Shown here: piece by piece, positions 1 through 11,196 of the stretch
Layout: each line of letters starts with the position of its first letter
How positions within the stretch are numbered: the stretch's first letter is position 1
Assembly: GCA_006386115.1 (NCBI GenBank)
Contig: VFIW01000170.1
Coordinates: forward strand, 1-62,464
Length of the DNA stretch: 62,464 bases
Source of the DNA: Globisporangium splendens
Lineage: Eukaryota > Oomycota > Peronosporomycetes > Pythiales > Pythiaceae
Reading direction: 5' to 3'
Position numbers and translations under genes: made by a program
Notes under the pieces: model-generated
Told to the model about the DNA's origin: nothing
Databases searched by the model: none
What the model saw: only the letters and a program-made list of their open reading frames with translations

Positions 1-1395
1 AGCGTCCACAATGACGACGAAAGGATCAGCGCCGCACCGCTCGCGTGCGCCATCGCCAGCGTGGTTGGCACGGCGTTCACGAGCATCGTGACGCCAAACG
101 CGATCTGCAAATGCGCACATAACAACCGCAAATGCAAAAAAGATGAGACGGCATCCTCAAAGACGATGCACGTGAACACACGGTCGCACCTGGCCGCCGA
201 CCGCTGCCATGGTGACATTTATCGCGGTTTTCGACTCTTCTGGCAGAACCTGCCACACATTTGGCTTGCGGGCCTTCAAGTACACCGCAGTATACGCTGC
301 TAACGACCCGACCGCGAGCAAACGATGATCCAGTTGCACGAGCGCGACGTTGTCGTAAAAGTTGCGAAGCCATGGCTGTTGTCGACACAAGCGGAACACT
401 CACAGTTAGGTTACCAGAAACGCTCGACATATCGAACGAGACGTACGCGTTGGTCAAAGAGGCCATCTGGGACCCAGTGCTTGCCCATCTTTGGGAACGT
501 GTTGTACTCCTTGCCAGCATCGATCTCCGCGACCTCGGTACCGGCAATGATCGTTCCAACCAAAAGCGCCGTCACAGCTTGAAAGTACTTGCGTACTTCG
601 CCGATGTCCTTCAGCGCAGTGCTGCTCGTGATCTCACGCAGCTTGACGGCTCTGGACAACGGTGACACCAAATGGAACCCCGTCCAGAGCAGCAACGACA
701 TGTTCGCCAGCGAAAATGCAGCCTAGACACACAAACTCAATCAGCACCTGGTCGAGTTGAATGTCCAAGTCTCTTGCAGCTTACATGTGCTGGGAGGCCA
801 AACGTCGCGATGTCGCCCGTTGTCTCTCGTCGGTGGTGCTCTTCAAGGTTGTTGCGCACCATCTTGCGGCCAACGCACATTTGCGCCGCACCGAGCGCCA
901 ACACTCCTGCAAGTTGGGCTTGGATCGACACCGGCAGCTTGTCCTTCACAAAGAAGTATGCCAGTGGTCCTACGAACGCCAGTGCTGTCCCCTGACCAAG
1001 AAGGCGGTGCGCATACTCCCACTTGAAATTGCGCTTGAAATCATCCAGAGTCTGCAATACATTCACATGGAAGCAAGTACCAGAGATGAGTCACCAAGAA
1101 GGTCATGAAGCCTAGGCTGTTCTACCATACGCACCATGGGCTTTCGCTGGTGGTGTTGGCAGAACTCCTTGTACGTCTCAAACTCGTTGCGCCATTCGAT
1201 CTCGTCACTCGGTGGAAAGAAGCCACACGGCTTCCAGTACAACATCGACGCCCCCGATCGCGTGAGGCTTGCGGCAGCTCCCGCCGTGAGCGTCGTGGCC
1301 ACCATTCCGGCGCATCCAAACAGCCACCACGGGAGCGGATCCTTCTTCATCGATTCTTTCATTGCCGCAGTGGAGAGCGTTCCCGACATGGCCAA
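1..1395 (-). CDS. COX15: COX15, heme A synthase (3' end beyond window)
   Basis: Mitochondrial inner-membrane enzyme that converts heme O to heme A for cytochrome c oxidase. Five exons read on the minus strand: 1395-1135, 1051-785, 722-447, 375-190 and 104-1, each internal exon a multiple of three and every junction GT-AG in phase 0 (introns 83, 62, 71 and 85 bp). Joined, they give family hallmarks in order: LTRSGASM with FFPP and EWRNEFETYKEF; FKRNFKWEYAHRLLG; YNTFPKMGKHWVPDG; and NVALVQLDHRLLA. These contain the His residues expected to bind heme. The gene continues past base 1. The nearest ATG in exon 1 is at 1389, but a TAG acceptor just upstream (about 1398) suggests a further 5' exon. 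An Arg-rich reading frame with an ATG near 1613 and a GTGAGT donor near 1476 would suit a mitochondrial presequence, but its phase does not match this acceptor. The 5' end is therefore unresolved. Confidence 0.92.
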
Positions 1396-1760
1396 GCGCT
1401 ACAAATTGTGGCAAGAGCACATAAATTGTTCGTGAGATTGCCATGATTCCTACGACATCAGCAGGACTTAACTCACCTTTTGATCGCCTCGGAACGGCGC
1501 GCTCTTGAAAGCAGGGGGATGGCGTCGTCCCTGAAGTACATTCCTCGGCAGTCCGCTCGAAAAGTGCAGGCGTGCAGCCGCTGGGCGGCCACGCTACAAT
1601 GGAAAACTCGCATCAACCACATAAGCAGCGAGCCACTTGGTAATTGCAATACGAACCAAAAAGCAAACTGACGAGCAGCAATTGCGATGACGAGAGCAGC
1701 ATAGTTCCTCTGAGGCGACTTTTTCAAATCTGAGACCCTCAGATCAGCAGGGTTTTGCGT

Positions 1761-1871
1761 GTTTGCCTTTCCGAGGAGCAATCAACCGTCGTATCTCTGC
1801 TAAAGCTTTGACTGCAACTGCCTCACCAACAGCTCAGATCTGACGGTTGATTGCTTCTCAGAGAGGCAAAC
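1761..1871. repeat. 30-bp imperfect inverted repeat, 51-bp spacer
   Basis: Bases 1761-1790 are the reverse complement of 1842-1871 with about three mismatches. The repeat lies upstream of COX15 and is not part of any reading frame I can support. It may be a relic of a small inverted-repeat element or a structured upstream region. The rest of 1872-2570 shows no gene I can support. Confidence 0.7.
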
Positions 1872-2576
1872 AGGGAGGCTCTCAAACAAAGGACGCACTG
1901 ACATAGTCTATCCGAGAAATGCCGTTTGTGGCAGCAGAATTCGGTTGGGCACGGTCAGCAAGCCGACATTTGTGTTGAGAGGAGTTGGACCATCGGAACA
2001 ACCTTTGCAGAAGTTCGAGGCTGTATGCGCCAACGAGGATACCATTCAGCGATCCGGTGTCATTGATCGCGAAGTTCTACAAGGACGTCATGCCTGCGAG
2101 TGCATCTACAGCTTCTGGTACACGCTTATAGACCGGTGACCTGGCGTCAATGACCAAGGAAACGCCCCGAGGACTCGAAAAACACACATGGCTGCCCCTT
2201 GCGTCCACGCATCAAAACATGACGCGCCGTGAAACAAGGGGCATAGTCGCGCACCCACCGAAAGACGAGCTCTTCTCAGCCCGAGATGGCACGCGCCTCA
2301 GCTCTTCAGGATTCGGCGTTCAGTGTTGATTGTAGAGTCAACCACCCATCAGAGTCATCCCCAGCATCAATGCAGAAGAGGATGTGACCGTCGTGTTTAT
2401 GTCCGTGCAGAGACGCGTGCCTCCCTCCATTCTGGTTCTCGAAGCGAGCTAGATGAGCAGGAACCATTGAAATGGGCAACATGCCTACTCTCAGGACCCC
2501 CACGAGGAGCTCACGAAGACGCTCACGCTGGTGTCTCCACCCAAATGCACATGTGCTGAAAAGTATCAAGCTGAGA

Positions 2577-2592
2577 TCATTCGTCAACTCCC
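2577..2592 (+). promoter_or_regulatory. Oomycete initiator-like core promoter of the subtilase
   Basis: A TCATTCGTCAACTCC-type sequence matches the oomycete initiator pattern (TCAYTYY followed by a CA-rich flank). It lies about 38 bp upstream of the ATG at 2617, the usual short 5' leader of oomycete genes. Confidence 0.55.
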
Positions 2593-2616
2593 CCCTTCGC
2601 GACCAAGCCAAATTCG

Positions 2617-4053
2617 ATGAACATCCGATCCACTGTCCTCTTTGCCGCCGCCGCGATCGCTGCGCTCAGCTGCAACAACAATGTCGAAGCGAGACCTCGC
2701 GTCGAGCCAAGCGTCCACCGAACGCTGCGCCAAGAAGGCTCCGTGAACCTCATGGTCACGGTGAAAGGGTCGACCAGAAGAGTCCTTGAAAGTGTGAACG
2801 AGAAGGCGTTCGCCACGCGAGGCGACAAGATCGAGCACTTGGTCGAGACTCTGGAAGCGCATGCCAGCTCGAGCGGTGGAGATGTGGAGAAGCTGTTGTC
2901 ACAAGAGTCGTCGTCGGAGCAGCCTTTGTTTGCGAGTTATCAGAAGTTTTGGATCACGAACCAGATTTATATTGAATCGGCTTCGTGGGAGTTGCTGGAG
3001 AAGCTTGTGACGTTGGACTCGATTGAAGAAGTGCGCGAAGAAGAGGTCGTGCAGCTGGAGGACACTGGCTCGAGTTCATCGATCGGAAGTGGTGTTGCTG
3101 GCGATGGTGGTGTGGAATGGGGCGTCGAGCAGATCGGAGCGCCGTTGGTGTGGGCGAAAGGCTTTACTGGTCGAGGAGTTCTTGTGGGCAGCATTGACTC
3201 TGGTGTGCGCTACACTCACTCTACCCTCAATAGCAATTTTGTCGGTGATTATGGTTGGTACGCACCTCCAGCCAAGTCGGCGACACCGTCTGACAATAGT
3301 GGCCACGGTACGCACACGATGGGCACGATCGCTGGCAGCGGCGGTATTGGTGTCGCTCCGGGAGTGGAATGGATGACCTGCCGAGGATGCCCTAGTGGAC
3401 TTTGCATCGAAAGTTACATCCTCACCTGCGCGCAGTTCCTTACGTGCCCAACCGATACGAACGGAAACAACCGAGACTGCTCGAAAGCACCCCACGTTGT
3501 GAACAATAGCTGGAGCACAGTCGGCGGCAGAACGGTGTTCAATGCGGCAGTCGAGACGTGGCTAGCAGCTGGCATCATTCCTGTGTTTGCGAGCGGGAAC
3601 ACCGGTCCAGAGTGCGGTTCCACGCAATCCCCCGGTGATCACCCACGCATCTTCAGCGTCGGTTCCACTGCAGTGAACGGGAGTCTGGCATACTCCAGCG
3701 GCAAGGGTCCAGCTGTCGGAAGTGGCATCGTGAAGCCAGATTTATCAGCTCCAGGTCACCTGGTCAGCTCGGCTACGCACAAGGACGATAGTGGCTTTGT
3801 GCTCAAGTCTGGCACGAGCATGGCGTCCCCGCACGTTGCAGGCGCGATCGCGTTGCTCCTGAGTGTCCGACCTGGGCTAACGATCGACGAGATTCGCACG
3901 CTGTTGACGGCAACTGCAGACCATACGAACTTGGAACCGATGAACACAACGTGCGACGGCATCGATGACAGCACTTGGCCGAACAACAACTACGGATATG
4001 GCCGCATCAATGTGCACAACGCCTACGAGAAGCTGGTCGCATTCTCAGCCTGA
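2617..4053 (+). CDS. Secreted subtilisin-like serine protease (S8)
   Basis: Extracellular endopeptidase of the subtilase family, 478 residues, intronless. Residues 1 to about 25 form a signal peptide (hydrophobic Ala-rich core ending near NNVEA). Residues 26-150 resemble an I9-type propeptide that would be removed on maturation. The catalytic domain follows, with Asp194 (SIDSGV), His230 (GHGTHT), oxyanion Asn328 (ASGN) and nucleophile Ser401 (GTSMASPHVAGA), so the full triad is present. Several Cys-rich loops (residues about 265-295) suggest extra disulfides. It has no C-terminal extension or membrane anchor. The start at 2617 is the first ATG after an initiator-like promoter and gives a clean signal peptide. 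A role in host or substrate protein degradation is inferred from secretion, not shown. Confidence 0.95.
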   Translation: MNIRSTVLFAAAAIAALSCNNNVEARPRVEPSVHRTLRQEGSVNLMVTVKGSTRRVLESVNEKAFATRGDKIEHLVETLEAHASSSGGDVEKLLSQESSSEQPLFASYQKFWITNQIYIESASWELLEKLVTLDSIEEVREEEVVQLEDTGSSSSIGSGVAGDGGVEWGVEQIGAPLVWAKGFTGRGVLVGSIDSGVRYTHSTLNSNFVGDYGWYAPPAKSATPSDNSGHGTHTMGTIAGSGGIGVAPGVEWMTCRGCPSGLCIESYILTCAQFLTCPTDTNGNNRDCSKAPHVVNNSWSTVGGRTVFNAAVETWLAAGIIPVFASGNTGPECGSTQSPGDHPRIFSVGSTAVNGSLAYSSGKGPAVGSGIVKPDLSAPGHLVSSATHKDDSGFVLKSGTSMASPHVAGAIALLLSVRPGLTIDEIRTLLTATADHTNLEPMNTTCDGIDDSTWPNNNYGYGRINVHNAYEKLVAFSA

Positions 4054-4781
4054 CCGGCAGGTGCAGACAAACACCCACTGGTTTGATTCGAATACAAGAT
4101 ATGTCTACGTTTCCACAGCACAGCGTGACGAATATGTATTCGGATTTGGCTGTTGGACTCATCATGTACCACTCGGATATCCGATAACCGCTGTCGTGCA
4201 ACGTCTGGTCTCTCCCTCTCTTTTTTCTTTTTGTTGCATTCTGGCAACTTCGGGGTGCTCCAGATCGCGTTGGCGGCTTTGTGCACGCATGTGCAGACTC
4301 CATTCTAAACCCATGGACAAATAATTGATAGTATCAATTTGACACACCAGCAGCTTTTCCATGCTCTGAAAACAAAGGAATGAAGTGGGTGCCGACCTCG
4401 ATTATCGTGGAAGAGGTCCAATGGATCCTGTCCCGTTTATGGCCAACAACTGAAGTGACGTTGACGTGATGTGAGTGCGCTTACAGGACAGCGGAACCCG
4501 CAGCTGGACCTCGGAAGCTTCGCAGACATGCCCTTTCGAGTGCTGTCGTTGATTTCGCTCTCTCTTGCTTGCTGCCTCTTCTCGTCCCCAGTGCAAAACC
4601 GGTCCGGGACCAACCACGACGAGGTTGCACTTTCTTTATGAGTGTCGTCTGGTTGTGACACATGGTGTTCGCCAGAGGAAGTGAGACCTTGCCACTCCAG
4701 TCAAACTCCCTCGGGCTCATCTGCGCGGTGCCTTCAACTTTTACGACTCGATTCATTGCTCCCATTACACTCGCGCGTGCT
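4054..4781. other. Intergenic region between protease and START-like gene
   Basis: No reading frame here has a recognisable domain or promoter. It presumably holds the 3' end of the protease transcript and the upstream region of the START-like gene. Confidence 0.4.
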
Positions 4782-5397
4782 CTCTCTCACTTTCGATTCT
4801 TCTTCACCGAGAGCAAGCAAGCAGCGATGTTCGGCCTCAAGTCTCTCCAGATCCTGGCAGTTATCGCCGCCATGGTGGCGCCAGCGGCGTTCGCAGACAT
4901 CGACGCCAACGCCACGGCTGCTGAGCCGGTCTTTGGCGAGCTGCTCGTGAACAAGTTGACCGTGTACCCGATCGCGAACCGCATGTTCGCCGAAGCCGAG
5001 ACGATCTGGTCGTCGAAGGGCTGGTACGTGATCAGCAACTCGAGCGGCATCCTGAACGAGGGTAAGCCCGTGAGCGGCGATTTTGCCCCCGCGAACGTTG
5101 ACATTACGCGTGCGACAGGCGTCGTCAATGCGCCAGCGCAGAAGCTCTTCGACTACCTCATCACCCCGGTCGGGTACCAGCTCATCGACCCAGCGAGCAA
5201 CCCTGACGACTTCTCCAAACCAGTTCTCGAGTCATTCAACACGTTCCTGTGGCGTGGAATCGGCCAGACGAACAAGAAGCGTCTCGAGGCTGCTCGCGTC
5301 GAGGCCAACATCCCTGGCGTGAAGGTGCGTGAGTTCGTCGTGCTCAACGCAATCGATGCCAACACTCGTCTCTTTGTCTCCAAGTCAGCGCAGCACA
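4782..5397 (+). repeat. 616-bp direct repeat, copy 1 (parent of START-like duplication)
   Basis: Matches 6755-7370 at an offset of 1973 bp. Identity is essentially complete for the first 460 bp, including the 5' leader, then about a dozen substitutions. The left boundary lies at the initiator-like TCACTTT (4787-4793). Confidence 0.9.
4785..4796 (+). promoter_or_regulatory. Initiator-like element of the START-like gene
   Basis: TCTCACTTTCGATTC fits the TCAYTYY oomycete initiator core about 38 bp upstream of the ATG at 4827. The duplicated block begins almost exactly here. Confidence 0.45.
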
Positions 5398-5651
5398 AGG
5401 CTGACCCAGGCTGCAGTATCTACGGCCCAAAGTGGTGCAATGCGATCTCGACCGACCCTGTGCGCGCACTCAACACGTTCGCGGTGCAGGTGGAGCCTCT
5501 TGCAGGTGACGCCAACAAGTCCGTTGTGCAGTTGATCAACTACGCAGACTACATTGCCCCTGAGATCTCGGCTGCTGTCATGAAGGTTCTCACATCGGAC
5601 TACTTGCCACAGATGCTCGGTCGCATGCAAGCCGCCTTTGCTTCCTCGTAG
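4827..5651 (+). CDS. Secreted START-like (SRPBCC) lipid-binding protein
   Basis: 274 residues. An N-terminal signal peptide (about residues 1-23, MFGLKSLQ to AAFA) predicts secretion. The rest resembles an oomycete START/SRPBCC fold: a central 'VVNAPAQKLFDYL' strand-helix motif, a KVREFVVLNAID strand and a C-terminal helix ending PQMLGRMQAAF, features associated with hydrophobic-ligand pockets. I infer lipid or sterol binding only from this fold resemblance. The start at 4827 is chosen because it follows the initiator element and gives a clean signal peptide. The frame is open further upstream, but that extension has no signal-like start and lies before the likely transcription start. Two Cys (around CSIYGPKWC) could form a disulfide. 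A truncated copy starts at 6800. Confidence 0.7.
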   Translation: MFGLKSLQILAVIAAMVAPAAFADIDANATAAEPVFGELLVNKLTVYPIANRMFAEAETIWSSKGWYVISNSSGILNEGKPVSGDFAPANVDITRATGVVNAPAQKLFDYLITPVGYQLIDPASNPDDFSKPVLESFNTFLWRGIGQTNKKRLEAARVEANIPGVKVREFVVLNAIDANTRLFVSKSAQHKADPGCSIYGPKWCNAISTDPVRALNTFAVQVEPLAGDANKSVVQLINYADYIAPEISAAVMKVLTSDYLPQMLGRMQAAFASS

Positions 5652-6754
5652 GTGTGTTAGTGTGAGATATGGGGCAATCTCTGTTACTACACTACACGAG
5701 TAATCACCAGAATGAATCTCGTGCTGGTACAAATATGCTTATAAACACAGTAAATGTTGATTTTATGACAACTGTGAGTTTCAAGTTGAGGCTTGGCAAC
5801 AAGAGAGCGTGGCTTGAACTTGAATATCCTGAGTCTGGAACTGCCCGTTCGTGAGGAAAGACGACCGGTCAGCACTCCAGGCTTTCGCGCAAAGCGCAGC
5901 AGCTCTTCTCAATGCGTTCTCGGGACCTCAGCCACAATCTCGCACTTTGAACTCAATGTAATGCGCTCAAGCATTTTCAGGTGTAACGTTAGTGCCTTGA
6001 AGCCATTTTGGGTGCAACCTAGAAAAGTTTATCAATTAGTCTTTTGAGCACCCCAGAAAGAAAGGAGACCCACGAATCGAGCCGCAACTCTCAATTGTGT
6101 TCTTCCCGCTTTCGTCACGGTTTAACAGCGTGCCAACTCAAGTGCAACTACCTGTGTGCAGTCCCGTCCTACTGTCATTCTGACTTCCAGAGGTACCACC
6201 ACAGCACCCAATCCAGCGGCTCCTAACAGTGTAATGGAGATTGCCAACTCTGCTGCAACGGCATACTCTCATTAGCGCAAAGCGGATCTTCACGCAACTA
6301 GAGCCACACACATACACATCCGATGATGAGGTGCTCAAAATTGAAGCGATTTTACTCACTCTGTAGATATGATAGAAAGTAGGACTCTATAATAATAATA
6401 AGCATTATAACGGTGCTACCGACAAAAGGAGCAAATGTTGTCTAAGCCTGGTCTTCTGCCACAAACAATCTATTGTTGTGATAGTTTAGTCAGCTGGACC
6501 CTTTTATCAGTCAACGTTGGGTGTAATATTTCTGAGTCAAAAAGATATCGGTGGGATAAAACTGGCAGATGGAGATGATGTGTTGAATCGCTTCTGGCTC
6601 GATGCCCAGAGGTGAGACGCGCGAGTTGACGTCACCACACCCGTGACCGACGACCCCGTGCCAACGTGATCGCACGCCAGGTGGCAGTAACAGGCGGAAA
6701 CAGGACTTCCTCGCGATTCTTGGACCTCTTCCTCGTTCACTTTCGCATAGAGAG
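5652..6754. other. Intergenic, 1.1 kb
   Basis: AT-richer than the flanking genes. It has only short unsupported frames and no recognisable motif. Its right end directly abuts the duplicated START-like block. Confidence 0.4.
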
Positions 6755-7370
6755 CTCTCTCACTTTCGATTCTTCTTCACCGAGAGCAAGCAAGCAGCGA
6801 TGTTCGGCCTCAAGTCTCTCCAGATCCTGGCAGTTATCGCCGCCATGGTGGCGCCAGCGGCGTTCGCAGACATCGACGCCAACGCCACGGCTGCTGAGCC
6901 GGTCTTTGGCGAGCTGCTCGTGAACAAGTTGACCGTGTACCCGATCGCGAACCGCATGTTCGCCGAAGCCGAGACGATCTGGTCGTCGAAGGGCTGGTAC
7001 GTGATCAGCAACTCGAGCGGCATCCTGAACGAGGGTAAGCCCGTGAGCGGCGATTTTGCCCCCGCGAACGTTGACATTACGCGTGCGACAGGCGTCGTCA
7101 ATGCGCCAGCGCAGAAGCTCTTCGACTACCTCATCACCCCGGTCGGGTACCAGCTCATCGACCCAGCGAGCAACCCTGACGACTTCTCCAAACCAGTTCT
7201 CGAGTCATTCAACACGACCGTGTGGCGTGGAGCCGGCAGGTCAGACAAGGATCGTCTCGAGGCTGCTCGCGTCGAGGCCAACATCCCTGGCGTGAAGGTG
7301 CGTGAGTTCGTCGTGCTCAACGCAATCGACGCCGACGCTCGTCTCTTTGTCTCCAAGTCAGCGCAGCACA
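6755..7370 (+). repeat. 616-bp direct repeat, copy 2
   Basis: Second copy of 4782-5397. The left break is at the initiator-like sequence. The right break is inside the coding region, at the codons for SAQH, immediately before an A-rich tract. Confidence 0.9.
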
Positions 7371-7624
7371 CACCAAACAGTAAAAAAAAAAAAAAAGAAA
7401 AAAACACTACTCTAGAGCCTAACAAAGAAAAAAAAAAAAAAAACAGCAACAAGAAAACCAAAACAAAAAACCCTACCATGCACAAAACTACCACAATACG
7501 AAACCCCTCAAGTCCCGAAACCAAAAAAACAACGCCGCGGAGCATATTCAGCGACTTGATTCGGTATTTATTTCGCGGCGAACGTCCAGTGCATTGGTGG
7601 TTGCCCCATGAGTGCCTAGGCTGA
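6800..7624 (+). pseudogene. Truncated START-like copy fused to A-rich sequence
   Basis: The first 190 or so residues match the START-like protein at 4827. They include an identical signal peptide and an identical stretch to about residue 139, then clustered amino-acid changes. After the Ser-Ala-Gln-His codons the homology stops and the frame runs through a Lys/Asn/Thr-rich stretch encoded by an A-rich tract, ending by chance at 7624. The C-terminal third of the START-like domain is lost, so a working lipid-binding pocket is unlikely. The copy starts at the transcription-start-like element and is followed by A-rich DNA, which resembles a retrocopy. The parental gene does not end at this point, so simple retroposition of its full mRNA does not explain it. 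Confidence 0.75.
7371..7540. repeat. A-rich low-complexity tract
   Basis: Long A runs (two of about 15) interspersed with ACC/AAC-type bases over about 170 bp on the plus strand. It directly follows the truncated duplicate. It could be a decayed poly(A) tail, simple-sequence expansion or an assembly weak point. Confidence 0.8.
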
Positions 7625-10600
7625 ATCTCCTAGCGTCGCGATTGGAGTCGTCCCGGATGCCGACACGGTCTGGCAGCTCTTCTTTCAAGCTAGTACAATT
7701 ACATAGCCCTGAATTACCGCGCTAGAGTTGCCTTGGCCAGCACGACACTGAGCCTGCCAGCAGTGGCGACGCGTGCTTAGTACGTCCCTTTATAGCACTT
7801 CAACTGGCTCACTACTGCCAGCATTTCAGAGGCATCGACCGCCATTTCGTTTTCTTCTCTGAATTGGCGCCAATCGCAACAATTGATTGGCCTGAATACA
7901 AGAACCGGTCTCGAATAGAATCTTCTGACAACTGATGGGTTCGCATTCCGAGTACCTTCCCTCTGTCGCGATTGCGCTTACTAATAAATATGAGCTCCGG
8001 TAACTACTATTCCGGGACAATCTGTTAACCGAATTCACAGCATCAAGGAGACAACTCATTTAGAAGGCCGGTATTAGACCAGTACAACCCCGGTTTATCA
8101 TTGCGCCGATACAATACCGGTATTCAAGATGATTATGGCGCGAAAAGCGCCATCTCCAACAGCGATGCAAATGGCGATCGGCGCTTTCCCCATCAACATG
8201 CAGGAACTTTTGTTGAGAACAACATGCAGTAAGCCATGACTCACGAGCGTCGTCGTGGACGCTCAAAGTATTGCACGCGTGCGGGACATGCATGCTGCGG
8301 TGGTAAGAAGCCCTGACAAAAGGTGCCACCATCGTCCACATTCGTGGCTGTGCTCAGTGTGCGGGGCAACTTCTCCGGCGTGCGCATGCGGTGCAGGCAT
8401 CCACTCCAGCATCATCAAAACCTACACGCTCATGCAGAGTCTGAAGAAAGTAATCGCTGTGCAGATGCCCAGAAGCGTCTGACAACGTGGCAGACAGAAA
8501 ACCTTGAGTCTACGAGCGTGACGTTAATCTCGAGGCTACCGCATGATACCGTCACGTGACATGGACGCATCTGAAGCTGGAAGAAGAACCTGACTCAAGG
8601 AAACCTGAGGCGCGTACAGTGTAGAAGACTAAAGACTAGGAGGTTCATTGAGATCATGCGCTGCTAAGACCCCAGAGTTGAAATAGATGCCTGTTATGAT
8701 TGCAGGAATCCTCCAGGGTCACTCGACCTTCTGAAGCCACTGCGTGTGGTATGCACATTAATCGGCAGTTCGTAAGGCACAAATCAGCATGTTGGTTTTT
8801 CTCATTGAACATGACGCTTGAGCCCGCGAAACTCGGGCGAAATTAAAGACCGTCTCTTGTTGCAACAGGTCTTTGTTCGTGGCGGATTAAAGTGGCGAGA
8901 ATGTCAACACCCGTCATTTGAGCAACTGTATAACTTCACATATGGCGTGCTTGTGATGGTGTAATGTAGCTAACAGGTCGTGGCTCTCTCCATTTCTTAA
9001 GATTTGGACAATTCTGAGCTGATGGAAAGCAAGCATTGAACTCGATGCCACCTTGATTCATGGCGACAGACCACACACAAATCACTCCAGCAGATTTGAT
9101 GACGCCAAGGCATCGAGACAGACTGGGGATGCGACCGCACTTTTATGCAGATGGAGAGGACAGGATCGAGCCGATCCCATGTCGTAAACATGGTCTGGGC
9201 CAAATGCATGAAGGCTGGACTATGACCCAAAAGAGCCGAGGCATCAGCAAAAATGCCAGAAAAACGTGCACTCAGACACTCTAATTCCATATATACAAAG
9301 TAAAGCCTGGGACACAAGCAGATTTGCTATCTCAGCAATGCATGAGAGTGACCGAGTCACATGAGCCTGAAGCTGGTCATTTGACTGGTCTTTCAAGGTG
9401 AGCTCTCAGCACGACACATGGTTTATACCGGTATCAACCATTGAATGAATGCATGCTCTGCCTGATATAAAGCAGCAACTTTGTCCAGTATATCAGGGCG
9501 ATTTCGCCACTTGGACACCAGTCACTTTTGAAAAAGAAACTGGGCTGACCGAGTGGGCTAAACCATCCAACTGAAGGCTTATTGTACACCGGACCAACAA
9601 CTTCAAGTACGTGCGATATTTTCTGGCATAAGCACAGGCTGAGAGCAGCTTTATGACTGTGTTTACAGGATGTAAGTGATGCTGTGTGAGACTTGAGCAG
9701 CCTTGGGGTATGAGAAACTGCTCGATCCCCACGACTTCACCGTTTGACCCTATTTCTCCCACACGAAATCCTCGACAAATGACAAGTTTGTGATTGCTCC
9801 ACCACAACTTGAAACTGGATTGCGCCATTCGCCGAGCGTAATCACCGATGCATCTTACCCATTACCCGGACCAGAGAAAAATGCAGCAACTTTGCGCTTT
9901 GGCGTCATCATCATCATCGGTTTCGTGCATCTGCTGCTCGGACCTCTCTCTCGCGTCAGATGAGCGCTTCCTTGTTGTGTGTGCTCACGGGACAACAGCA
10001 CCGCAGATTATGGCTGAAGGTATGTTCATACCACCGAGGATTATGACTGCGGCAAAGCTTCAGCAATCTCCTCTGGTCGACAGCATTGCTTTTCGTGGTG
10101 TTCGACGCCACTGAGTGGGGCGCTCGGCGCACACAATGGACGACGCTGGCCACCGTCGCTCTTCCCGTTGACCAGCGCTTTTCAGAATCTCAGGCTCCCA
10201 CTTCTGGGATCAGGACTTCGGTTGAAGTTCGGCGCAGATGAGTGTTAGGCGTGGAGAGAAAGGACTAAGCCCGACTCAGGACTGAGTGTGTCATAAACTG
10301 CATAAATCAATGTGTGATGCATTACAAATGCTGGTGATGATGGTCGGTGTGATTAAGATAGTCAATTGTGCACTGTTTAAATACATATAACGGACATATG
10401 GAAGCTGAGCTACACAGGCACAGATGAAGGGGAACTCGGAGAGGAGCCTTCCAAATGCACAACCGAAATCTGAAGTTGCCCCAACCTAGAGTAAAGAAAG
10501 AGAGAGACTTGATTCAACCGCACAACCAACCCACGTAAACAAAAGCGAGAATGCTTTCGCGGTGAGCGATGCTGACAAGCGCGAGTTGAGGCTGCTTGAT

Positions 10601-11030
10601 TTATTTCTGAATTCCAGCGGCGGACCCACACCAAACTCGGGGGCAAGAGAGCAGCCGAGGCACACAGAACTGTCGGATGGACCGCGTATGCACTCGGTCT
10701 GCCACGTCCAGACTCTTTTGGCTGACTGGCTGCAGCCTTTCTGTACGTCTTTGAAGTTTGAGCCGATGTCGTCTGTTATTAGTGACGCAACCTACACTTT
10801 TCGGACTGTCATGACGTTGTTTTTCATTTGCATGCCGCAGGATGAGGGAGGCGGAAATAAATCAAGTTGAGAGGGAGCGTTCCCGCCGCTCATCGTGCAC
10901 ACGATCAGGGCGAGTAGTGTGGATTAATAGCGGCGATTATTAGCATGTAGTTCAAGTTCCCCCAAGTTCAACATGACAAATGGACACCCACCGGTCTGAC
11001 TGACTGACTGACTGGCTGGTCTTCACTTGA
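7625..11030. other. 3.4-kb gene-poor intergenic region
   Basis: Many short frames on both strands, none with a signal peptide, domain or promoter I can support. A short TGAC microsatellite lies at about 10996-11015. Possible relics of old repeats cannot be resolved by eye. Confidence 0.4.
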
Positions 11031-11141
11031 TTCATAGACCAACTAAAAAGTGTACATACCGAGTCTCACAGCACCACTGAGCGAGCGCCCTTGCCGTGGT
11101 TGTCGGCGTTGCCGTGTTCGTGCAGTCAGTCAGTCCCCAAG

Positions 11142-11160
11142 AGCTCATTCCTGAATTTCC
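11142..11160 (+). promoter_or_regulatory. Oomycete Inr + flanking promoter region of transporter 1
   Basis: AGCTCATTCCTGAATTTCC is a near-perfect match to the oomycete initiator plus flanking element. It lies about 37-55 bp upstream of the ATG at 11197 and is shared with the two transporter copies at 49842 and 52083. Confidence 0.8.
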
Positions 11161-11196
11161 TTCCCAGTTCTCAAGTCTCGATTCAAGTTCGACAAG

